Below, piece after piece: positions 7,936-15,330 of a stretch of DNA of 64,000 nucleotides. How positions within the stretch are numbered: position 1 is the stretch's first letter; every line of letters starts with the position of its first letter. A program made the translations under genes and the position numbers. Source of the DNA: JAJPXC01 sp964562375 (GTDB taxonomy: Bacteria; Bacteroidota; Bacteroidia; Bacteroidales; Muribaculaceae); assembly GCA_964562375.1 (NCBI GenBank), contig CAZLSW010000006.1, forward strand, positions 1 through 64,000, in the 5' to 3' direction. The notes beneath the pieces were generated by a model. It worked only from the letters and a program-made list of their open reading frames with translations, did no database searches and had not been told where the DNA came from.

Positions 7936-8712
7936 CTAACAGCCGAGGGTGGCGAGGATCTGGTGGACGGCGGAGGGGATGTCGGGCGATTTCTCGAGGC
8001 ACTTGATGAAGAGGGACCCGATGATGGCGCCTGAGGAGTGGGAGCAAGCGTCGGCTAGGGTGCCTGGGTTGGAGATGCCGAAGCCGATTAGGCGGTTGTG
8101 CTTGAGATCCATGGCGTTGACGCGGTCGAAGTACTCCAATTGCTCGGGACCGAAGGAGTCGCGGGTGCCGGTGGTGGCCGCGGCCGAAACCATGTAGATG
8201 AATCCTGAGCAATGGTCGTCGATCAGGTGGATTCGCTCGTCGGAGGTTTCGGGGGTAATCAACATGATGATAGGCAGGTCGTACTTGTCGCAAAGTGCCT
8301 TGAAATCACGCAGATAGTCGTCGAAGGGCAGATCGGGGATAATCAGAGCGTCGATACCGGCCTCCTTGGCGCGACGGAACAGCGGCTCCACTCCGAATTG
8401 CATGATAGGGTTCAAGTAACCCATTAATACCAAGGGGGTTTCCTTGGCGTCATCGCGGGCGGCTTCCACCTGGTCGAGCAGGTTGCGGAGAGTTTGACCG
8501 TTTTTGAGTGCGACGGTCGACGAGGCTTGGATCGTGGGACCGTCGGCCATGGGATCGGAGAAAGGAATACCCACCTCAATCATGTCAACTCCCTGATTCA
8601 CAAGCTCGCGGATGATTTCACCTGTGGAGTTGAGTGTGGGGTGTCCTGCGGTGAAAAACACCGAGAGCAGGTTGCTATTTTTTCTCCCAAAGAGGTTTTG
8701 AAGTCGATTCAT
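7936..8712 (-). CDS. trpA: Tryptophan synthase alpha chain
   Basis: A 258-residue TIM-barrel enzyme that cleaves indole-3-glycerol phosphate to indole and glyceraldehyde 3-phosphate, the last-but-one step of tryptophan synthesis. The signature IEVGIPFSDPMADGPTIQ carries the catalytic Glu46 and Asp57. Full family length. The start MNRLQNLFG at 8712 is preferred over a longer reading because the extra N-terminus has no family resemblance and lies inside trpF. It overlaps the end of trpF by 38 bases, indicating translational coupling. Its partner trpB is not in this cluster. Confidence 0.95.
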   Translation of the reverse strand: MNRLQNLFGRKNSNLLSVFFTAGHPTLNSTGEIIRELVNQGVDMIEVGIPFSDPMADGPTIQASSTVALKNGQTLRNLLDQVEAARDDAKETPLVLMGYLNPIMQFGVEPLFRRAKEAGIDALIIPDLPFDDYLRDFKALCDKYDLPIIMLITPETSDERIHLIDDHCSGFIYMVSAAATTGTRDSFGPEQLEYFDRVNAMDLKHNRLIGFGISNPGTLADACSHSSGAIIGSLFIKCLEKSPDIPSAVHQILATLGC

Positions 8713-9340
8713 TTTCGTTGAATTTACGGAGTGAAAGAATGAAATTGGCCAGCTGGAGGACATTTTTGCGTCCTGGGGCCGACTCAAATCGGCTGTTGAC
8801 GTCGATTCCGGCCATACCGGGTCGCATAGCCTCGACGATGGCGTCCACGTCATCCGGGCCGATGCCTCCGCTGAGCAGGTAAGGAGTTGAGAGCGAGTAA
8901 TTTTCCAAGCTTTGCCATCGGAATTTTCGCCCCGAACCGCCGCGCGATTTCGACTTGGTGTCGAAGACGAACGCGTCAACCACCCCCTCGTAGGGTCGCA
9001 AGTCGTCCCACTGGGTGTTTTTGTCCACGCCTATAGCCTTCAACACGCTGTATCCAAGGTCTTTAAGTGTTTGGCATTGTTCGGCCGACTCATCTCCGTG
9101 GAGCTGAACATAGTGGATGCCGTAGCGCTGACAGATGGCGTGGATGTCGTCGGTGGTGGCATTGACGAATACGCCTACGGGGCGGATATACTCGGGTAAT
9201 TCCTTAACCGACTGAGGGTCAAGCCCGATAGCCGACCGTGGGGAGCCATCATAGAATATAAAGCCCATCAACATGGGGGCGAGGGCTCCCACGTCGCGAA
9301 TGTTGTCGGGATAGCGGTTGCCGCACACCTTGATTACCAT
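8675..9340 (-). CDS. trpF: Phosphoribosylanthranilate isomerase
   Basis: A 221-residue TIM-barrel isomerase converting N-(5-phosphoribosyl)anthranilate to the ribulose form (CdRP). MVIKVCGNRYPDN holds the catalytic Cys at residue 6, and AGIDVNSRFE near residue 180 holds the conserved general-acid Asp. I chose the start at 9340 because TrpF proteins begin right before the IKVCG strand; an upstream ATG at 9397 would add 19 residues and overlap trpC. It lies fourth in the trpG-D-C-F-A operon. Confidence 0.93.
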   Translation of the reverse strand: MVIKVCGNRYPDNIRDVGALAPMLMGFIFYDGSPRSAIGLDPQSVKELPEYIRPVGVFVNATTDDIHAICQRYGIHYVQLHGDESAEQCQTLKDLGYSVLKAIGVDKNTQWDDLRPYEGVVDAFVFDTKSKSRGGSGRKFRWQSLENYSLSTPYLLSGGIGPDDVDAIVEAMRPGMAGIDVNSRFESAPGRKNVLQLANFILSLRKFNENESTSKPLWEKK

Positions 9341-9374
9341 ATCGGAATGGCGAGGGCGCAGGGTTTTCGGGTCG

Positions 9375-10175
9375 TTATTGCTTGGTATTGAGTTCATTGA
9401 GTAATGATTTTAAAGCTTCGGGGGGATTGGGGGTGGTCATGAAAGTTTCGCCGATAAGGAAGCCGTCATAGCCCATGGCGGCGAGTTCACGCATCTCTTG
9501 GGCACCACGGATTCCACTTTCCGAAATCTTGACAGCCTCGGCGGGGAGTAGCGAGGCCAACTGGCGTGATATGTCGAGGTCGGTGACGAAACGTCGCAGG
9601 TCGCGGTTGTTGACGCCAACCACGTCTATTTCAGGGTTATAGTGGCCGATTTCCTCGGGGGAATGCATCTCGAGCAGCACTTGCAGGTCGAGCGAGTGGG
9701 CGTAATGGGTGAAATCCTTGACCTCCTCGGGGGTGAGGATAGCGGCGATGAGCAGGATGGCGTCGGCGCCGGCCAAGCGCGCTTGGGCGATTTGGTAGCG
9801 GTCGACGGTAAAATCCTTGCGCAGAAGGGGATAAGTGTTGCCAACGGCATTCCGGGCGACAGCCAAGTCGATGAGCGAACCGCCGAAATAGGGGGTGTCG
9901 GTGAGGACGGAGCTTGCCGCGGCACCCGCGTCGCAGTAACCACGGACGACATCGCCGGCGTCGATTGTTTGGTGGATCTCGCCCTTGGAGGGGGAGCGGC
10001 GTTTATGCTCGGCGATGATACCCCACGGGGTGGCCTTGATGGCGTCGCGAAAGGAGAGGGTATAGCGAGGAGCGAGTTGGGCCAGGGAGTCGATGGCCTC
10101 CATCGATAGCAACTGCTTTTGGGCTGCTACCTCGACGCGTTTATGGGCGGCTATTTCATTGAGGATATTTTTCAT
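9375..10175 (-). CDS. trpC: Indole-3-glycerol-phosphate synthase
   Basis: A 266-residue TIM-barrel enzyme closing CdRP to indole-3-glycerol phosphate with loss of CO2. IIAEHKRRSPSKGEI holds the substrate-binding and catalytic lysine region, LLRKDFTVDRYQI the second conserved Lys, and ISESGIRG the phosphate-binding end of the barrel. It is a monofunctional TrpC, not fused to TrpF. The start MKNILNEIAAHKR at 10175 fits the family; a longer reading from 10199 adds eight residues. The 60-base gap to trpD upstream is nearly all motif A repeat, which separates two otherwise tightly packed operon genes. Confidence 0.95.
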   Translation of the reverse strand: MKNILNEIAAHKRVEVAAQKQLLSMEAIDSLAQLAPRYTLSFRDAIKATPWGIIAEHKRRSPSKGEIHQTIDAGDVVRGYCDAGAAASSVLTDTPYFGGSLIDLAVARNAVGNTYPLLRKDFTVDRYQIAQARLAGADAILLIAAILTPEEVKDFTHYAHSLDLQVLLEMHSPEEIGHYNPEIDVVGVNNRDLRRFVTDLDISRQLASLLPAEAVKISESGIRGAQEMRELAAMGYDGFLIGETFMTTPNPPEALKSLLNELNTKQ

Positions 10176-10187
10176 TTTTGGGCTTTC

Positions 10188-10234
10188 GAGGGGGACCACC
10201 GCGGCGAACCGCGGGGCACGGTGGCTTGATGATG
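10188..10234. repeat. Motif A repeat filling the trpD-trpC spacer
   Basis: CCGCGGCGAACCGCGGGG then CACGGTGGCTTGATGATGC occupies almost the entire gap between trpD (stop at 10236) and trpC (start at 10175). Its GC-rich hairpin could influence transcription or RNA stability inside the operon. Confidence 0.8.
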
Positions 10235-10235
10235 C

Positions 10236-11231
10236 TTAGCTGTTGAGCTCGACGAAACGGCGGAAACGGGCTTGGGCGGCTCCCGAGCGGATTGATTCCT
10301 CGGCTTGGGCACGGGCCTCGGCGATTGAGACCTCCGGCTCGAGCGTGTGGATGGCGAAGGCGGCGTTGGCCACGACGCAATTTTGTTGCGCGGGGGTAGC
10401 GGTGCCGGCAAGTACGCGGTCGAAGATTCCCGCGGCCTCGGCGATGGTGTCGCCGCCGTAGAGGTCGTCCTGTTGCGCGCGAGGGAAGCCCAGTTCCTCG
10501 GGGGTGTAGACGCGCTCACCCTCGGGGGACGCTACCTTGAAGTCGCTGGTGAGCGAAATCTCGTCGTAACCGTCCATTGAGTGTACGATGGTACAGTTAA
10601 TTCCCTCGTTTTGAGCGATATAGTTGTAAAGCCGCAGGAGCTTGAGGTTGTAGACGCCCAAAAGCTGGTATTTGGGCATGGTGGGGTTGACCAATGGGCC
10701 AAGCATGTTGAAGAAGGTGCGGACGGCCAGGGCTTTGCGCACTGGGCCAACGCTCTTCAATGCCGGTGAGAAGAACGGCGCGTGGAGATAGGCCACGCCG
10801 CTCTCGTCCAACGATTTGGCGAGGGTTTCCTGGTCGGCGGTGAATTTCACGCCGTGAGTTTCCAAGACGTTGGAGGCACCCGAGATTGACGAAGCACCGT
10901 AGTTGCCGTGCTTCACCACCTTGCGTCCCGTTCCGGCCACAACGAAGCAGGTAGCGGTGCTTATATTAAATGTGTTCTTACCGTCGCCGCCTGTGCCAAC
11001 GATGTCGATGGCTTTTACTCCCGGGAAGTCGATGGGATTGCGTCGCTCGAGGATTGCGTCGCGGAAACCCGTTAGCTCGTCGGTGGTGATTGAGCGCATA
11101 AGGAACACGGTCATAAACGCCGAGAGCTGGGCGTCGTTATACTTGGAGTCGGCGATGTTTAACAGCACGTCGCGTGCCTCTTGTCGGGAGAGGTTGCGGT
11201 GCTCGAACATTTTATATAACAAATTCTTCAT
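10236..11231 (-). CDS. trpD: Anthranilate phosphoribosyltransferase
   Basis: A 331-residue enzyme joining anthranilate to PRPP. DIVGTGGDGKNTFNIST near residue 77 is the PRPP-binding glycine-rich loop, and KHGNYGASSISGASNVLE near 107 is the second conserved anthranilate/PRPP motif (other TrpDs read KHGNRSVSS). The family's N-terminal helical domain is present, and length is normal. Its ATG overlaps the trpG stop in an ATGA arrangement. It is not fused to trpG, unlike the E. coli enzyme. Confidence 0.95.
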   Translation of the reverse strand: MKNLLYKMFEHRNLSRQEARDVLLNIADSKYNDAQLSAFMTVFLMRSITTDELTGFRDAILERRNPIDFPGVKAIDIVGTGGDGKNTFNISTATCFVVAGTGRKVVKHGNYGASSISGASNVLETHGVKFTADQETLAKSLDESGVAYLHAPFFSPALKSVGPVRKALAVRTFFNMLGPLVNPTMPKYQLLGVYNLKLLRLYNYIAQNEGINCTIVHSMDGYDEISLTSDFKVASPEGERVYTPEELGFPRAQQDDLYGGDTIAEAAGIFDRVLAGTATPAQQNCVVANAAFAIHTLEPEVSIAEARAQAEESIRSGAAQARFRRFVELNS

Positions 11232-11791
11232 TTTCTAAGCCAGTTTTCGATGATACGTTGACCCACAGGGGTGAGGATTGACTCGGGGTGGAATTGTAGG
11301 CCTCGGATGTCGAGGTCCTTGTGACGGATGGCCATGATGTGGCCTTCGTCGGAAGTGGCGATCACTTGGAGTTGGTCGGGGAAACCGTCCGGAGAGATCG
11401 CCCAAGAATGGTATCGGCCTACATCAAACCGGGCTGGGAGCCCCTCGAACAGGTAGTCGTCGGCGATAATGTTGACCGGACGGCTCAAGCCATGGTACAC
11501 CTCGGGGAGGTTGACCAGCGATGCCCCGAACCGCTCTCCGAGTGCTTGGTGTCCCAGGCATACTCCGAGGATGGGCATCTCGGTGGCGTAACGGCGCAAC
11601 ACCTCAGGCATCAACCCGGCCTCCGATGGGATACCCGGGCCCGGGGAGATGATAAGCTTGTCGTACTCACCCACGCGGTCGAGGTCGACGACGTCGTTGC
11701 GCACGACGTCGCAGGGCTGTCCGGCCTGTCGCACGGCGTGCACCAAGTTGTAGGTGAACGAGTCGTAATTGTCGATTATTAATAGTTTCAT
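11228..11791 (-). CDS. trpG: Anthranilate synthase glutamine amidotransferase component
   Basis: A 187-residue class I glutamine amidotransferase supplying ammonia to the TrpE component. MKLLIIDNYDSFTYNLVHAV is the typical N-terminus, ILGVCLGHQALGE places the nucleophile Cys at residue 78, and LQFHPESILT has the catalytic His-Glu pair. The same family also serves as PabA. It heads the operon, but no trpE or trpB is found upstream, where a divergent DUF4271 gene starts 150 bases away. A short reading frame upstream ends in a TGA overlapping its ATG. Confidence 0.93.
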   Translation of the reverse strand: MKLLIIDNYDSFTYNLVHAVRQAGQPCDVVRNDVVDLDRVGEYDKLIISPGPGIPSEAGLMPEVLRRYATEMPILGVCLGHQALGERFGASLVNLPEVYHGLSRPVNIIADDYLFEGLPARFDVGRYHSWAISPDGFPDQLQVIATSDEGHIMAIRHKDLDIRGLQFHPESILTPVGQRIIENWLRK

Positions 11792-11876
11792 CGCGAAGAC
11801 ATATCTGAATATTTGAATAATATGCGGTAGAAATGCATAAATATAAATAAATTGTGAAGTAATTGCATTTCGAGCG

Positions 11877-11907
11877 CAAAAATAAGCATAAATATCCATT
11901 CTCGCAA
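11877..11907 (-). promoter_or_regulatory. Promoter of the trpGDCFA operon
   Basis: On the minus strand TTG (11905-11907), 20-base spacer, TATTTTTG (11877-11884), matching the Bacteroidota consensus. Transcription would start about 80 bases before trpG. I see no tandem Trp codons and no terminator-antiterminator structure in this leader. Confidence 0.65.
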
Positions 11908-11941
11908 GAATATTAGGAAAAAGTTGTAATTTCGCGGTGAA

Positions 11942-12853
11942 ATGGCAGCAATGACGGAAATAATGGATACTTGTGCCGCCGACACGGCGGCACGTCCTAC
12001 TTATGCGGTCGACACGGCGGCACATCCTACTTATGCGGCCGACACGGCGGCACGTCCTACTTATCTTCCTACTTGTCCTTGGAATATCGAGGGGGAGGCT
12101 GATTGTCCCTACGCGTCGGAGCGGGAGGTGCTGCTGTGTTCGCAAGGGGTTGAGGGGAATTACCTCCACGGTATGGAGCCGCAGGCTCGGCCCTTGGGGG
12201 TGGCCCGCGACTCGGGGTTGCTAGCGGCGTTGACGGTGATGTTCCTGCTGGTGGCGTTCAATTTCCGTAGCTGCGCCAGGATGTTCAAGGCGATGTCGCA
12301 GGACTTATGGTCGGTGCGTCGGCGCGAGAATGCCTTCGACGACCACACGGCCAACGAGACTCGGGTGATGCTGGTGATGTTGCTCCAGCTATGGCTTTGC
12401 GAGGGATTGCTCCTCTACTTCTGGGGAGAGTCGCAAGGGTACATCCCGATGATGGGGTGGGTGCACCCAATCGCTTTTACGGGGGCGTTGGCGTTGGGGT
12501 TCTATATCTTCCAGTTGCTGGCCTATAAGGTGGTGGGATACGCGTTCAGCGATCCAATCGGGGCGTCGCAGTGGATACGCGGGTATAATTCCTCGCAAGC
12601 GTTTCTGGGCGTTGGGCTGGTGATTCCCGCGGTGGTGATTATCTTCTATCCCGGAGCCTCGGAGGCGATGTTGTGGACTGGAGTGGGGTTGTATATGCTG
12701 GCTCGTATAACGTTTATAATTAAGGGTTTTAGAATTTTTTACCACAATTTTTCGTCGTTGCTTTATTTTATTTTGTACCTTTGCGCGCTGGAAATCATTC
12801 CTATCTTGCTTTTGGGCCTGGCCATCATCAGCTTGGGTCCCATTGTTGAATAA
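11942..12853 (+). CDS. DUF4271 membrane protein with repeat-derived N-terminus
   Basis: A 303-residue protein with about five to six membrane helices after residue 95, matching DUF4271, a Bacteroidota family commonly found next to hemD. Its function is unknown. Residues about 10-42 are three copies of a 10-residue unit (ADTAARPTYA) encoded by three 30-base palindromic repeats, so the normal cytoplasmic N-terminus has been extended or replaced by translated repeat DNA. A later in-frame ATG (MEPQARPLG, near 12173) would remove the repeats, so the real start is uncertain. A -7 box TAATTTCG lies about ten bases before the first ATG, which favours the long form. Confidence 0.75.
   Translation: MAAMTEIMDTCAADTAARPTYAVDTAAHPTYAADTAARPTYLPTCPWNIEGEADCPYASEREVLLCSQGVEGNYLHGMEPQARPLGVARDSGLLAALTVMFLLVAFNFRSCARMFKAMSQDLWSVRRRENAFDDHTANETRVMLVMLLQLWLCEGLLLYFWGESQGYIPMMGWVHPIAFTGALALGFYIFQLLAYKVVGYAFSDPIGASQWIRGYNSSQAFLGVGLVIPAVVIIFYPGASEAMLWTGVGLYMLARITFIIKGFRIFYHNFSSLLYFILYLCALEIIPILLLGLAIISLGPIVE
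11973..12064. repeat. Three 30-base palindromic repeats in DUF4271 coding sequence
   Basis: Units with arms GCCGCCG/CGGCGGC and the tail ACGTCCTACTTATGCG repeat every 30 bases. Because 30 is divisible by three the frame stays open. The tail TCCTACTTA is the same as in the intergenic copies. Confidence 0.9.
12776..12783 (+). promoter_or_regulatory. Possible internal promoter for hemD
   Basis: TACCTTTG is a perfect -7 box inside the end of the DUF4271 gene, about 90 bases before hemD. An upstream TTG lies at 15-base spacing, shorter than usual, so this is a candidate only. Confidence 0.35.
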
Positions 12854-12873
12854 TAATCCACACATAGAGAGAC

Positions 12874-13626
12874 GTGAAAGTAAAAAAAGTATTAGTTTCG
12901 CAACCCCGACCTACGTCAGAGAAGTCGCCCTATTTCGAGATTGCGGAAAAGTACGGCGTTGAGATCGATTTTCGTCCTTTCATCAAGGTTGAGGGTTTGT
13001 CGGCCCGCGAATTTCGTCAGCAAAAGATTTCGATACCCGAATATACAGCGATCATATTCACGGCTCGCACGGCGGTTGACCATTTCTTCCGCCTGTGTGA
13101 GGAGATGCGCGTGCCCATCCCCGACACATTAAAATATTTCTGCACCACCGAGTCGATCGCCCTTTACCTGCAGAAGTACATTCTCTACCGCAAGCGCAAG
13201 ATATTCCACGGCGCGACAGGCAAAATCGAGGACTTGGTACCGCTGTTGGTGAAGCACAACAAGGAGAAGTACCTGTTCGCCGTGAGCGACGTGCACAACA
13301 ACGACACCTCGATCCTGGACGCCAACAACGTCAACTATACCAAGGCTGTGATGTACCGCACTGTGAGCAACGATTTCGGTAAGGACGAGGCGTTCGATTA
13401 CGACATGCTCCTCTTCTTCAGCCCCTCGGGCATCGCGTCGCTGTTGAAGAATTTCCCTAATTTCGAGCAAGGCGAAATCCGCATCGGTTGCTTCGGCCCT
13501 ACCACCGCCAAGGCCGTGCGCGACGCCGGGCTGCGTCTCGACATCGAGGCGCCCTCGCCTAAAGCACCCTCGATGACCACAGCCCTGGAGCTTTACCTCA
13601 AGGAGGAAGCGGAAAAAGAGGCGTAG
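12874..13626 (+). CDS. hemD: Uroporphyrinogen-III synthase
   Basis: A 250-residue HemD-like protein, which cyclises hydroxymethylbilane to uroporphyrinogen III in tetrapyrrole synthesis. The family is poorly conserved; the support is the N-terminal KVLVSQPRPT strand, the IIFTARTAVDHFF segment near residue 65, and FFSPSGIASLLKNF near 182, all typical of the two-domain fold. It uses a GTG start, as the frame opens there 20 bases after the DUF4271 stop and no better ATG exists. The order DUF4271-hemD-rnpA-yidD is widely conserved in Bacteroidales. A terminator follows at 13697-13726. Confidence 0.85.
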   Translation: MKVKKVLVSQPRPTSEKSPYFEIAEKYGVEIDFRPFIKVEGLSAREFRQQKISIPEYTAIIFTARTAVDHFFRLCEEMRVPIPDTLKYFCTTESIALYLQKYILYRKRKIFHGATGKIEDLVPLLVKHNKEKYLFAVSDVHNNDTSILDANNVNYTKAVMYRTVSNDFGKDEAFDYDMLLFFSPSGIASLLKNFPNFEQGEIRIGCFGPTTAKAVRDAGLRLDIEAPSPKAPSMTTALELYLKEEAEKEA

Positions 13627-13632
13627 GCTCTT

Positions 13633-13688
13633 TTTCAAGGCAAGAGTAATCTTTTTCAAGGCAAGAGTAAAGAGGCAAGAGTAAAAAG
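13633..13688. repeat. Direct repeat of CTTTTTCAAGGCAAGAGTAA
   Basis: Two adjacent copies of a 21-22-base unit and a third partial copy (GAGGCAAGAGTAAA) follow the hemD stop codon. Confidence 0.75.
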
Positions 13689-13696
13689 TGAAAGGT

Positions 13697-13726
13697 AAAA
13701 AGGGAGCGGGGAGGCCCGCTCCTTTT
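13697..13726 (+). terminator. Intrinsic terminator after hemD
   Basis: Stem AAAAGGGAGCGGG / CCCGCTCCTTTT with a GAGG loop; the 3' arm ends in TTTT. It is placed between hemD and rnpA. Confidence 0.75.
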
Positions 13727-13754
13727 CGATATTATAGGCATTTCAGTTTTCGAT

Positions 13755-14162
13755 ATGAAGGCATTAGGATTGGATAAGGATCACAAGCTGTGCAGCGAGA
13801 CGGCAATCGATTTGCTGTTCGCGCGCGGTACGGCCGACGCTCAAAGCGCGCTGGCTTATCCATTGCGTGCCGTCTGGCGCGAGCACTCTTCGCGTCGCGA
13901 CGAGAGCCTGGTGCTACGCTTCCTTATTTCCATTCCGAAGAAGCGCTTGAAGCGAGCTGTGTGGCGTGTGTTGATGCGTCGCCGCGTGCGCGAGGCGTTC
14001 CGATTGAATTGGCGGTCGTTCCCCGAGTTGGATAGCCGCGGAATCGATTTGGCGTTTATCTATGTGGCGGACAAAGAGTGCTCCTATGCCCGCGTGGAGA
14101 GCGCAGTGGTGAAGTTGTTGGGAAAGATTAATGATCAAGAAGCTGCTCATACTGCCGATTAG
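13755..14162 (+). CDS. rnpA: Ribonuclease P protein component
   Basis: A 135-residue basic protein that binds RNase P RNA for tRNA 5' maturation. The RNR-type motif appears as LMRRRVREAFRLNWR near residue 73, preceded by the conserved FLISIPKKRLKRAVWR strand. Length and charge are normal. It overlaps yidD by 32 bases, the arrangement seen in many bacteria. Confidence 0.92.
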   Translation: MKALGLDKDHKLCSETAIDLLFARGTADAQSALAYPLRAVWREHSSRRDESLVLRFLISIPKKRLKRAVWRVLMRRRVREAFRLNWRSFPELDSRGIDLAFIYVADKECSYARVESAVVKLLGKINDQEAAHTAD

Positions 14163-14343
14163 GTTTTACCAGTTGGCGATATCCCCGATGTTGCCGGCGA
14201 GTTGCCGATTTGTACCCACATGCAGCCAGTACGCCATCGAGGCGCTGCAGAAGCATGGGGCCGTGAAAGGCAGCTGGTTGGCTATCAAGCGAATATGCCG
14301 CTGTCACCCGTGGGGAGGGAGCGGTTTCGATCCGGTGCCATGA
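14131..14343 (+). CDS. yidD: Membrane protein insertion efficiency factor YidD
   Basis: A 70-residue protein of the UPF0161/YidD family, thought to help membrane insertion together with YidC. The signature FVPTCSQYAIEALQKHGAVKG with the conserved Cys and the C-terminal RCHPWGGSGFDPVP identify it. It begins within rnpA and its TGA overlaps the ATG of tatD (ATGA), so the three are translationally coupled. Confidence 0.95.
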   Translation: MIKKLLILPIRFYQLAISPMLPASCRFVPTCSQYAIEALQKHGAVKGSWLAIKRICRCHPWGGSGFDPVP

Positions 14344-15245
14344 ATACCCCAATTGTAGATATCCACACGCATAACCTGGAGGCGCTGCCCCCGGCGGTGA
14401 TCTCTGTGTCGCCCGGGGTGGAACTGGATTCTCGCCGGCTGTACTCGGTGGGGATTCATCCGTGGGACACGGCCACGTTTGACGGCGACTATACTGAGCT
14501 GGAGCGGATGGCTTTATTACCCAACGTGGTGGCGATTGGCGAGACGGGGCTTGATGCGTTGCGCGGGGCGCCGCTGGATCGCCAGGAGGAGATTTTTCGG
14601 CGGCATATCGAGATAGCCCAGCGGGTGGGGAAGCCGCTCATCCTGCACGTGGTGAAGGCTTGGGGGAGGCTTCTTGAGATATCGAAGGCATATAGACCAC
14701 CGCGGCAAACCGCGGGGCACGGTGGCTTGTTGAAACTGCCGAGCCGGCACGGCCCAGCTTCCTTTCTGACCGCGGGGGACGGTGGCTTGCTGATGCTGCC
14801 GGGCCGGCACGGCCCAGCTTCCTTTCTAACCGCGGGGCACGGTGGCTTGTTGAAACTGCCGAGCCGGCACGGCCCAGCTTCCTTTCTAACCGCGGGGGAC
14901 GGTGGCTTGTTGAAACTGCCGGGCCGGCACGGCCCAGCTTCCTTTCTGACCGCAGGGCACGGTGGCTTGCTGATACTGTCGGGCCGGCACGGCCCAGCTT
15001 CCTTTCTGACCGCGGGGCACGGTGGCACCTTGGCTGAAGGGCGGTGGATTGTGCATGGGTTTCGGGGGAAGGCTGAGCTGGCGCGGCAGTTGCTGGCCGC
15101 GGGGATGGATATTTCACTTGGGGAGCGATTTAATTCCGAGGCTGCCAGGGTGATACCCGCGGAGCGACTGCATTACGAAACTGATTGCTCTTCTCTTCCC
15201 ATCGAGGAGATCGCGGCACGGATAATGGCTGCAAGAGAAGCTTAA
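14340..15245 (+). CDS. TatD-family metal-dependent hydrolase with internal repeat insertion
   Basis: A 301-residue TatD-like amidohydrolase/DNase. Metal-binding residues are visible on both sides of an insertion: DIHTHN (His9, His11), GETGLDA near residue 65, ILHVVKAWG near 101, and after the insertion WIVHGFRG near 235 and the ETD near 281. Between LEISKAYRP and RWIVHGFRG, about residues 119-232, the protein consists of 20-residue repeats (LPSRHGPASFL, TAGHGGLLK) encoded by 60-base DNA repeats. Removing these leaves a protein of about 190 residues, close to short Bacteroidota TatD proteins. The insertion falls on a loop between barrel elements, so the enzyme may still fold. It is coupled to yidD. 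Confidence 0.85.
   Translation: MNTPIVDIHTHNLEALPPAVISVSPGVELDSRRLYSVGIHPWDTATFDGDYTELERMALLPNVVAIGETGLDALRGAPLDRQEEIFRRHIEIAQRVGKPLILHVVKAWGRLLEISKAYRPPRQTAGHGGLLKLPSRHGPASFLTAGDGGLLMLPGRHGPASFLTAGHGGLLKLPSRHGPASFLTAGDGGLLKLPGRHGPASFLTAGHGGLLILSGRHGPASFLTAGHGGTLAEGRWIVHGFRGKAELARQLLAAGMDISLGERFNSEAARVIPAERLHYETDCSSLPIEEIAARIMAAREA
14695..15034. repeat. 60-base tandem repeat array within tatD
   Basis: More than five units of exactly 60 bases. Each unit contains part of motif A (CCGCGGGGCACGGTGGCTTG) and a hairpin of the REP-like type (GGGCC/GGCCC arms) with the tail AGCTTCCTTTCTGAC. The first copy has a complete motif A. Units differ at only a few positions, which suggests recent tandem expansion. 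The period is divisible by three and no unit contains a stop in the tatD frame. Confidence 0.95.
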
Positions 15246-15282
15246 GCTCATGATCGATTCTCATAATTTAAGCTCGGGATAA

Positions 15283-15316
15283 CGTTATTACGTTATTACG
15301 TTATTACGTTATTACG
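15283..15316. repeat. CGTTATTA tandem repeat between tatD and the LTA-synthase-like gene
   Basis: Four units of CGTTATTA. The same unit recurs after the tRNA-Asp terminator at 31917-31968. Confidence 0.85.
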
Positions 15317-15330
15317 AAGCTGAAGAGGGG

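Noticed and set aside
8713..8979. Longer N-terminus of trpA (347 residues)
   Set aside because: The extra 89 codons are antiphase to the well-conserved trpF coding sequence, and TrpA normally starts right before the MNRLQNLF-type helix.
11792..11941. Tryptophan attenuator in the trpG leader
   Set aside because: No Trp codons in tandem and no terminator/antiterminator pair can be drawn.
14695..15034. CRISPR-like array
   Set aside because: Units are contiguous 60-base repeats without unique spacers, lie within a coding frame, and no cas genes are near.
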